Assembly (NCBI GenBank): GCA_946545765.1
Contig: CAMNNS010000087.1
Location: 1-6,471 of the forward strand
Reading direction: 5' to 3'
Origin: an uncultured Bacteroidales bacterium
Lineage (GTDB): Bacteria > Bacteroidota > Bacteroidia > Bacteroidales > UBA932
Length of the DNA: 6,471 bases
The position numbers were made by a program, and so were the translations under genes. Within the stretch, counting starts at the first letter, position 1; every line of letters starts with the position of its first letter. Below are positions 1 to 5,197 of this stretch, piece by piece. The notes under the pieces are model-generated. The model did no database searches, was not told the origin of the DNA, and saw only the letters and a program-made list of their open reading frames with translations.

Positions 1-379
1 TTTGACATTTAAGAGGAACAACACATGTACCTGTTGCTCTACATACAACTATAGGTTCTGCAAGAACATCTGCCGCAGAATCAGATATATCTGAACGTGG
101 AGAAATTACTTTTCTCGCTTCAAAACTCATTTTTCTCGAAGTGTTTCCTATATGGGTAATCTCCCCTACTGCCTCAATATAGTCTCCGGCATAAACAGGA
201 GCAATAAATTCTACATTATCGTATGCTTTAAAAAGCCCCTCATCGCCATCGTTTATAATAAGCAATTCAGTAGCAACATCTCCAAATAGTTTTAACATGT
301 GAGCTCCATCTACAAGACCTCCACCATAATGGGCATCTTCTCCACCCATTCTAACTCTGATAAGTGATTTTTTTGACAT
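1..379 (-). CDS. kal: 3-aminobutyryl-CoA ammonia-lyase (Kal), 3' end cut by window edge
   Basis: Removes ammonia from L-3-aminobutyryl-CoA to give crotonyl-CoA, a late step of lysine fermentation to butyrate in the cytoplasm. I translated it by hand from the ATG at 379-377. It gives 126 residues starting MSKKSLIRVRMGGEDAHYGG and is open to the window edge. The family is a small single-domain hotdog-fold protein of roughly this size, so probably only a few C-terminal residues are missing. The recognisable signature is the DAHYGGGLVDGA stretch (about residues 15-26), followed by a hotdog-like segment with VYAGDYIEAVGEITHIGNTS (about 62-81). Its start lies two bases after the atoD stop, so the two genes are surely co-transcribed and probably translationally linked. 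No clear Shine-Dalgarno is present, only AGAGAA upstream. A related alternative is beta-alanyl-CoA ammonia-lyase, but the CoA-transferase neighbour and the crotonyl-CoA genes across the divergent promoter favour Kal. Confidence 0.85.
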   Translation of the reverse strand, partial: MSKKSLIRVRMGGEDAHYGGGLVDGAHMLKLFGDVATELLIINDGDEGLFKAYDNVEFIAPVYAGDYIEAVGEITHIGNTSRKMSFEARKVISPRSDISDSAADVLAEPIVVCRATGTCVVPLKCQ

Positions 380-381
380 GA

Positions 382-1056
382 TTATTCTCTGATTTTTTGA
401 AGTTTATTTGTTGATTGATATATATGAGAAACAAATACATGAGGAGTAATAACTGCCTCTGGCGATATATCACCCGCAGAGACAATTTTTTCTGCCTCAA
501 CAATAACAACATCTGCTGCTGTTGCCATTATTGGGTTGAAATTTTGAGAAGTTCCTTTATATATGCAATTCCCTTTTTCATCAGCGATAGTAGCCCCAAT
601 AAGTGCTATATCAGCATGTAAAGGTTTCTCTAAAAGATATGTTTTACCATCTACTTCTACTGTAGGTTTACCCTCTGCTATTATTGTCCCGATACCGGTA
701 GCTGTAAGCACCCCACCTAATCCTGCACCACCACACCTAATTCTCTCTGCAAGGGTGCCTTGTGGACAAAACTCGATCTCCAACTCTCCTGCATTCATTT
801 GATTAGCTGTATCGGGATTAGTACCAATATGAGAAACATATAACTTTTTTATTTTATGAGCTCCTATTAGATTTCCTATACCAACACCTGGATAGGCTGT
901 ATCATTGCAAATGAGTGTCAAATCTTTAACATCAGATTTTGCAAGGGCTTCAAGAATATCTAATGGAGAACCTGCAGATAGAAATCCGCCAACCATAATA
1001 GTCATACCATCTTTTATCATAGAGACGGCTTGTTGTAATGAAATTCTTTTATCCAT
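382..1056 (-). CDS. atoD: Butyrate-acetoacetate CoA-transferase subunit A (3-oxoacid CoA-transferase alpha)
   Basis: Alpha subunit of a family I CoA-transferase. In lysine fermenters the complete AtoAD enzyme moves CoA from butyryl-CoA to acetoacetate, yielding butyrate and acetoacetyl-CoA. The 224 residues match the usual subunit length of about 220. Visible signatures are the glycine-rich VGGF near residues 22-25, SHIGTN at 75-80, the conserved run from PQGTLAERIRCGG (98-110) into GLGGVLTATGIGT (112-124), and NFNP at 172-175. The catalytic glutamate of this family lies in the beta subunit, which is not in this window, so this protein alone should be inactive. It is the first gene of a minus-strand unit with kal two bases downstream. 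There is no Shine-Dalgarno before the ATG; the upstream bases are nearly all A and T. Other family I enzymes (succinyl-CoA or acetate CoA-transferases) share these motifs, so the substrate is inferred from the neighbours. Confidence 0.88.
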   Translation of the reverse strand: MDKRISLQQAVSMIKDGMTIMVGGFLSAGSPLDILEALAKSDVKDLTLICNDTAYPGVGIGNLIGAHKIKKLYVSHIGTNPDTANQMNAGELEIEFCPQGTLAERIRCGGAGLGGVLTATGIGTIIAEGKPTVEVDGKTYLLEKPLHADIALIGATIADEKGNCIYKGTSQNFNPIMATAADVVIVEAEKIVSAGDISPEAVITPHVFVSHIYQSTNKLQKIRE

Positions 1057-1104
1057 AGTTAAAAATATTGAATATTATTTCTATTTATCGTAGTATTAGT
1101 CTGA

Positions 1105-1112
1105 CAAATATA
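1105..1112 (-). promoter_or_regulatory. Putative -7 box of the atoD-kal promoter
   Basis: On the minus strand this reads TATATTTG, an exact match to the Bacteroidetes -7 consensus TAnnTTTG. It would place transcription start near 1098 and leave a leader of about 40 bases before the atoD ATG. No TTTG lies at the expected distance upstream; the nearest (1129-1126) is too close, at a 13-base spacing. The same octamer stands before the queA-like gene, which supports the call, but AT-rich DNA yields chance matches. Confidence 0.5.
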
Positions 1113-1153
1113 ACAAAAAAAACGACAAAAAATATAACAATATTGTTATATTT
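1106..1153. repeat. Three copies of an 11-base half-site (two direct, one inverted)
   Basis: AAATATAACAA occurs at 1106-1116 and again at 1130-1140, start to start 24 bases. Its reverse complement TTGTTATATTT occurs at 1143-1153. The second and third copies form the arms of the palindrome. The first overlaps the putative -7 box of the atoD promoter. A single extra half-site near the core promoter could be a second, weaker contact point for the same regulator. The direct copies match over exactly 11 bases; neither flank continues the match. Confidence 0.6.
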
Positions 1154-1154
1154 T
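1129..1154. promoter_or_regulatory. Perfect 26-bp palindrome, putative operator
   Basis: The 13-base half AAAATATAACAAT is followed directly by its exact reverse complement, centred between 1141 and 1142 with no loop. All 13 pairs match, and the symmetry breaks at 1128/1155. It lies in the divergent region between atoD and the MscS-type gene. If minus-strand transcription starts near 1098, the palindrome spans about -31 to -56, over the expected -33 element. For the plus-strand unit it would sit far upstream. Symmetry of this length is typical of a dimeric regulator site; the core TAACAATATTGTTA does not let me name the regulator family. No regulator gene is in the window. Confidence 0.6.
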
Positions 1155-1216
1155 AGAAAAAAGCTCATTTATAGAGATTTTGACTATTTTATATTAGGTT
1201 TTAATAATATTATTTT

Positions 1217-1224
1217 TAAATTTG
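1217..1224 (+). promoter_or_regulatory. Putative -7 box for the mscS-crt-hbd unit
   Basis: TAAATTTG fits TAnnTTTG and stands 35 bases before the ATG at 1260, which would give a leader of roughly 30 bases. No TTTG is found about 19 bases upstream; the nearest is at 1179-1182, too far away. The call rests on the octamer and its position only. Confidence 0.4.
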
Positions 1225-1259
1225 TGAGATAGTGATAATAATAACTTGATTTAGAGAAT

Positions 1260-2237
1260 ATGCAAACCCCACTTTCTATTTACCACATTCTTAGTAGTCA
1301 ACCAAATACTACCTTAGAAAAAGCGGCTTATGTAACTTCTTCTAATGTAGGTAATATCGATTCTACAGAGAACTTTTTAAGTAGTTTATCTATTGTAGAT
1401 AAAATAGATACATTATCTACAATGAGTGGAGCAGAGATTGTAAAATTTGCAGCAAATACAGGTATTCACTTAGGGCTCAAAATCATCGCTGCAATACTTA
1501 TCTATATCATTGGAGGGTGGCTTATTAAAAAGATTGTAAAAATTATCAAGAAGATTTTTGAAAAAAGAAAAACAGAACCATCACTTGCCACTTTTCTTTC
1601 AAGTTTTATAAGCATTGCACTCACTATTCTCCTAATCATTATCACGATAAATACTTTAGGAATAGACACTACCTCACTTGTCGCCCTTATTGGTGGAGCA
1701 GGATTGGCTATTGGTATGGCAATGAGTGGTACTCTTCAAAATATAGCTGGTGGAGTTATGATTCTTCTATTCAAACCATTTAAAGTTGGAGACTACATTC
1801 AAGCACAAGGATACGATGGGTATGTAAGAGCAATAGAGATTTCTGCAACTCACCTAACCACATTCAATAACGAGAAAATAATACTCCCTAATGGACTGTT
1901 ATTCAATGGTATCATTAAGAACTCCACACAAACAGGAAAGTTAAGATTAGAGTGGAATATTGATATTTCATACGGCGATGACTTTGACATTGCAAAAGAG
2001 ACGATATTAGAGATTTTAAATGAAGAACCTAACATTATTAAAGAGGGTTCACCTGCCCCTACTGTTGTACTAACAAATTTAGGGGAAAGTGCCGTTACTT
2101 TAAGTGCAAAAGCATGGTGTAAATATGAAGACTTCTGGGATACTAAATTTAAAATAAATGAAAAAATATATAAAGTGTTACCTACTAAAGGGATACATTT
2201 CCCTTTCCCTCAAATAGATGTACACCTTAAAAATTAA
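1260..2237 (+). CDS. MscS-family small-conductance mechanosensitive channel
   Basis: Inner-membrane channel that opens under membrane tension and releases small solutes on osmotic downshift. At 325 residues it is slightly longer than E. coli MscS (286), mainly because of a polar N-terminal stretch of about 65 residues without a signal peptide. Predicted membrane segments are TM1 about 69-89, TM2 about 113-132 and the pore helix TM3 about 137-171. TM3 has the Gly/Ala-rich run GGAGLAIGMAMSGTLQNIAGG, ending in FKPFKVGDYI as in the family. The beta domain carries LPNG (209-212), and the cytoplasmic cage ends in the typical FPFPQIDVHL (314-323). I kept the first ATG. Met55 (1422) is an alternative that would still keep all membrane segments, but it has no better ribosome site. 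The stop is 11 bases before crt, which implies one transcript. Why a channel leads a butyrate-pathway unit is not shown by the sequence. Confidence 0.9.
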   Translation: MQTPLSIYHILSSQPNTTLEKAAYVTSSNVGNIDSTENFLSSLSIVDKIDTLSTMSGAEIVKFAANTGIHLGLKIIAAILIYIIGGWLIKKIVKIIKKIFEKRKTEPSLATFLSSFISIALTILLIIITINTLGIDTTSLVALIGGAGLAIGMAMSGTLQNIAGGVMILLFKPFKVGDYIQAQGYDGYVRAIEISATHLTTFNNEKIILPNGLLFNGIIKNSTQTGKLRLEWNIDISYGDDFDIAKETILEILNEEPNIIKEGSPAPTVVLTNLGESAVTLSAKAWCKYEDFWDTKFKINEKIYKVLPTKGIHFPFPQIDVHLKN

Positions 2238-2248
2238 GAACAATAACT

Positions 2249-3028
2249 ATGGAATACAAAAATCTAATAATTGAGACTAACAATCTTATAAGCATAGTAA
2301 AGATAAATAAACCTGCTACCATGAATGCTTTAAATTCAGAAATCTTATCTGAATTAGAGAGTGTATTTAATTATCTGAAGAATGATGAAAATACTAAAGT
2401 AATAATTATAACAGGCGAGGGAAGAGCTTTTGTAGCTGGGGCAGATATTTCTCAAATGTGCAGTATGGATCCTATGCAAGGGAAAGAATTTTCTGAACGA
2501 GGTTCAAGGGTTTTTAGACTTATAGAAAACATTGATAAACCGGTAATTGCTGCAATAAATGGTTTTGCCCTTGGCGGTGGATGCGAACTTGCACTCGCTT
2601 GCGATATTAGAATAGCCTCTACAAAGGCTAAAATAGGACAGCCGGAGGTTGGATTAGGGATAACTCCCGGATTTTCTGGTACACAAAGACTTCCACGAAT
2701 AGTTGGAGAAGGGAGGGCAAAAGAGCTTATTTATACAGCAAGGGCAATAGAGGCAGATGAGGCATACAGAATAGGATTGGTTAATAAAATAGCAGAGCCA
2801 GAAAATCTTATGAGAGATACCCTTAAAATGGCAAAAATAATAGCTTCAAACGCCCCTATCGCTGTTAAATATAGCAAACAAGCAATAAACGAAGGGATGC
2901 AATCGGATATAGAAACTGCTATCTCTATAGAGAATAACCTATTCGCACTCTGTTTCTCAACAGAAGATCAAAAAGAGGGGATGAGTGCATTTTTAACCAA
3001 AAGAGATCCAGAGTGGAAAAACAAATAG
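2249..3028 (+). CDS. crt: Short-chain enoyl-CoA hydratase (crotonase)
   Basis: Reversibly hydrates crotonyl-CoA to 3-hydroxybutyryl-CoA. With Hbd next door, the working direction here is probably dehydration toward crotonyl-CoA and butyrate. The 259 residues are the normal family length. The oxyanion-hole segments are both present: FVAGADI (61-67) and NGFALGGGCELALACD (104-119). The two catalytic glutamates of true hydratases are kept, Glu113 in GGGCE and Glu133 in GQPE, so this is not a degenerate crotonase-fold homologue. ITPGFSGTQRLPR (138-150) follows as expected. It starts 11 bases after the MscS-type gene, with only a weak AAGAA upstream, and is followed after 47 bases by hbd. The substrate is inferred from motifs and from the kal, atoD and hbd neighbours; a broader-range fatty-acid hydratase cannot be excluded. 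Confidence 0.9.
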   Translation: MEYKNLIIETNNLISIVKINKPATMNALNSEILSELESVFNYLKNDENTKVIIITGEGRAFVAGADISQMCSMDPMQGKEFSERGSRVFRLIENIDKPVIAAINGFALGGGCELALACDIRIASTKAKIGQPEVGLGITPGFSGTQRLPRIVGEGRAKELIYTARAIEADEAYRIGLVNKIAEPENLMRDTLKMAKIIASNAPIAVKYSKQAINEGMQSDIETAISIENNLFALCFSTEDQKEGMSAFLTKRDPEWKNK

Positions 3029-3075
3029 ATCTGTATATAGAACAATATATTTATAAATTTTAAAACTTACATTTT

Positions 3076-3921
3076 ATGAAAATAGCAATTGTAGGAAATG
3101 GCACTATGGGTGGCGGAATAGCACAAACATTTGCCACAGCTGGACACGATGTTATTATTAAAGGGCGTAGCGAATCCTCTTTAGGTAAAGCTATTGGTTC
3201 AATAGAAAAATTTTTAACTAAAAGTGTAGAGAAAGGAAAAATAGAAGCCTCTGTAAAAGAACAAATTACCTCTAAAATTAAAACAACTTTAGATTATCAG
3301 GATATAAAAGATGCAGATTTGATAATTGAAGTGGTTGCAGAAGATATGAATATAAAGAGAGAAATATGGCAAACAATAGATAAAATATCTAAACCAGAAG
3401 CTATTTTAGCGTCTAACACATCTTCTCTATCTATTACATCTATAGCCGCTTTTACTTCTCATCCCGAGAGAGTAATCGGAATGCACTTCTTTAATCCTGT
3501 ACCAATGATGGGATTAGTTGAGGTTATTAAAGGTCAACTCACATCACAAGAGGTTCATGATAAGGTAGTTGCAATTGCTAAGGAGATTGGTAAAACTCCT
3601 GTATCTGTTAATGAATCTCCTGGCTTTGTTGTTAATAGAATGCTTATTCCTCTTGTAAATGAGGGAATTGGTATTTTAGCAGATGGTGTAGCTACTGCTA
3701 AAGAGATAGATGAAGCCATGAAATTGGGAGCTAATCATCCTATGGGTCCTTTAGCCCTTGGAGATCTTATTGGTCTTGATGTATGCCTTGCAATTATGGA
3801 GGTTCTTTATAATGAGTTCGGCGATAGTAAATATCGTCCACATCCTTTACTAAGAAAGATGGTGAGAGCAGGTCTTTTAGGTAGGAAAACAGGAAAAGGT
3901 TTCTACGATTATTCTAAATAG
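3076..3921 (+). CDS. hbd: 3-hydroxybutyryl-CoA dehydrogenase
   Basis: Reduces acetoacetyl-CoA to 3-hydroxybutyryl-CoA, the step before Crt. The 281 residues match clostridial-type Hbd in length and end in the usual LLGRKTGKGFYDYSK. The N-terminal Rossmann domain has GNGTMGGG (7-14) as its dinucleotide loop. Likely catalytic residues are Ser116 or Ser117 in NTSS, His137 in GMHFFNP, Glu149 in LVEV and Asn187 in GFVVNR. The C-terminal domain carries GANHPMGPLALGDLIGLD (218-235). The end of the second beta strand reads VIIKGRSESS (26-35). An acidic residue is common at this point in NAD-using relatives; Gly-Arg instead hints at NADPH use. No Shine-Dalgarno is visible. The 47-base gap from crt shows no convincing promoter or terminator, so it is probably the last gene of the mscS-crt-hbd unit. 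Confidence 0.93.
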   Translation: MKIAIVGNGTMGGGIAQTFATAGHDVIIKGRSESSLGKAIGSIEKFLTKSVEKGKIEASVKEQITSKIKTTLDYQDIKDADLIIEVVAEDMNIKREIWQTIDKISKPEAILASNTSSLSITSIAAFTSHPERVIGMHFFNPVPMMGLVEVIKGQLTSQEVHDKVVAIAKEIGKTPVSVNESPGFVVNRMLIPLVNEGIGILADGVATAKEIDEAMKLGANHPMGPLALGDLIGLDVCLAIMEVLYNEFGDSKYRPHPLLRKMVRAGLLGRKTGKGFYDYSK

Positions 3922-3946
3922 AATTATAGAATATAAAACATTTAAT

Positions 3947-3986
3947 AAGCTGGCTATAAGTTAAGTAACTTTAGTCAGCTTTTATT
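3947..3986 (+). terminator. Rho-independent terminator after hbd
   Basis: A 15-pair stem (3947-3962 with 3967-3981) has one bulged T at 3957, one G-U pair (3953/3975) and the four-base loop AAGT, and runs into TTTTATT. It starts 25 bases after the hbd stop. The G-U pair becomes a C-A mismatch in minus-strand RNA, and the T-run is on the plus side, so it serves mainly hbd. It overlaps the last codons and stop of the convergent acyltransferase gene, and may also act weakly in that direction. Confidence 0.75.
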
Positions 3987-5108
3987 AAATACAGGATTGG
4001 CATATATATGCAAGAATATATCTAATAACTCATCTTTATCCCCTTCTAAAGTAGATATTTGCTTATTAGCATACTCTATAAAATTCATCTTCTGCTCTTG
4101 TGTATATTTATCTTCAAAAGAGTAATTTTGTTTAGAATCTTTTTTAAGTAAATCTGCAGCTATATAGTTATTTGGCCACAACTTATATGTAGAATGAATC
4201 TGTTTATCTATAATCTTTGCCAACTCAAGAAATCTCACATTTTTAGCAAATTGAGAACAATATTCTACCTCCTCGTGAGTAACAGGCTCTGTAAATTCAA
4301 AATGGATATTGCCCTTATATTGTGTCATCCCCATCAAGATACTATTAAAATCTTCCTGCTCCCCTTTCACATATTTTTGTCTTCTTGAAACATATAGTTC
4401 GTGAGTCTTAAAAGCATCACATGGTTCATACTCATAAGAGATAGCAACAGGCAATATTTCAAGCTCTTGCATATTTTTTACAAAACCTTTTTCCCCACTT
4501 AAATCTAACATTTTTAGCAAACCTTGTTCAGTTAAATCATTCCCATCTTTTGTCCTCCCATTTCTTTGTGCAATCCATATAGAACTTATACCATTTGCCA
4601 CCTTTTCTCTAATATATGATGATAAAAGTACCGATGAATTATAAAGCTCTAAAGGGGACCTACTTCTGGTTACCTTTATCATTTTATTTGAACGGGCTAC
4701 ATCTTCTATAAATTGTGATGTGATCAGATTATCGCCCACAGCAATTTCTGTTGTCTTAATTTGATGATTATGAAGAATTAACTGTATAATTGCCGAGTCA
4801 AGAACAATATCTCTATGATTGGTAATTATTACATGTTTTTGCCCACCCTCAAAATAGTGCAACCCACCATATGTTACATTGTTAGCAGTGTTTTTCAATA
4901 TTCTACCAACAATAAATGCCATAATATTATTCTGAAAATCATTTACTTTAGAACAAGAATATAAAATATTCTTTAACTCTTCCCCACCACTATTTAACTT
5001 TAGAAATTGTGCAATATCGTCTAAATATGGGCTTTGTGCCAACCTCTCAACTGCAGCAGGAATTTCAAAATCTAAATATGGCCTTATACTATCAAAATTC
5101 TTTTCCAT
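3975..5108 (-). CDS. Soluble PlsB/PlsC-like glycerol(phosphate) acyltransferase
   Basis: Probable acyltransferase of the glycerolphosphate acyltransferase superfamily, of a type known to me from Bacteroidetes and often labelled 1-acyl-sn-glycerol-3-phosphate acyltransferase. Substrate and donor are not established by the sequence. It has 377 residues, no signal peptide and no clear membrane span. A helical N-terminal region of about 90 residues precedes the catalytic domain. Motif I is ITNHRDIVLD (95-104), with His98 and Asp104 separated by five residues; the classical family has four between them. A basic TRSRSP (147-152) stands in place of motif II, AQRNGRTKDG (180-189) in place of the usual EGGRSRTG, and ILPVAISYE (218-226) is motif IV. 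A conserved-looking KLWPNNYIAADLL (309-321) follows in the C-terminal part. The ATG has a good AAGGAAG eight bases upstream. The gene is convergent with hbd and sits behind the queA-like gene with its own promoter-like box. Confidence 0.75.
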   Translation of the reverse strand: MEKNFDSIRPYLDFEIPAAVERLAQSPYLDDIAQFLKLNSGGEELKNILYSCSKVNDFQNNIMAFIVGRILKNTANNVTYGGLHYFEGGQKHVIITNHRDIVLDSAIIQLILHNHQIKTTEIAVGDNLITSQFIEDVARSNKMIKVTRSRSPLELYNSSVLLSSYIREKVANGISSIWIAQRNGRTKDGNDLTEQGLLKMLDLSGEKGFVKNMQELEILPVAISYEYEPCDAFKTHELYVSRRQKYVKGEQEDFNSILMGMTQYKGNIHFEFTEPVTHEEVEYCSQFAKNVRFLELAKIIDKQIHSTYKLWPNNYIAADLLKKDSKQNYSFEDKYTQEQKMNFIEYANKQISTLEGDKDELLDIFLHIYANPVFNKS

Positions 5109-5116
5109 TTAAACAA

Positions 5117-5123
5117 CTTCCTT
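5117..5123 (-). promoter_or_regulatory. Shine-Dalgarno of the acyltransferase gene
   Basis: AAGGAAG on the minus strand lies eight bases before the ATG at 5108. It supports that start and stands out because the other genes in the window have weak or no such site. Confidence 0.65.
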
Positions 5124-5130
5124 ATACGTA

Positions 5131-5138
5131 CAAAAGTA
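5131..5138 (-). promoter_or_regulatory. Putative -7 box of the acyltransferase promoter
   Basis: The minus strand reads TACTTTTG, matching TAnnTTTG. It lies just after the T-run of the hairpin that follows the queA-like gene, and would give a start near 5124, right at the Shine-Dalgarno, so the leader would be short. No good TTTG is seen at -33. Confidence 0.4.
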
Positions 5139-5141
5139 ATT

Positions 5142-5165
5142 AAAAAAAGAGCAGTTTGGTAACTG
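5142..5165 (-). terminator. Short hairpin with T-run after the queA-like gene
   Basis: On the minus strand CAGTT (5165-5161) pairs with AACTG (5156-5152) around the loop ACCA, followed by CTC and a run of seven T (5148-5142). The stem is only five pairs, so it is a weak intrinsic terminator. Position after the stop at 5198 and before the next promoter-like box supports the role. Confidence 0.45.
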
Positions 5166-5197
5166 AAAAGTATAAAAGTTAAAAATAAAGGGAAATA

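Noticed and set aside
415..1093. Three short plus-strand open frames opposite atoD
   Set aside because: They lie antisense to a well-supported gene, have no recognisable motifs and low-complexity composition, and lack ribosome sites.
1129..1154. Palindrome read as a terminator or RNA hairpin
   Set aside because: It has no loop, is almost all A-T, and no gene ends near it on either strand; an operator explains it better.
1180..1210. TTGACT followed by TAATAT as an E. coli-style promoter
   Set aside because: The spacing is 19 bases and other signs point to Bacteroidetes, whose main sigma factor uses a different consensus. AT-rich DNA gives such matches easily.
1850..2035. Minus-strand open frame of 61 codons inside the MscS-type gene
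   Set aside because: Antisense to the conserved channel domain, with no family signature.
3029..3075. Possible separate promoter for hbd in the 47-base crt-hbd gap
   Set aside because: No TAnnTTTG box and no hairpin are visible there.
4194..4388. Plus-strand open frame of 64 codons opposite the acyltransferase
   Set aside because: Antisense shadow of a conserved gene with no independent support.
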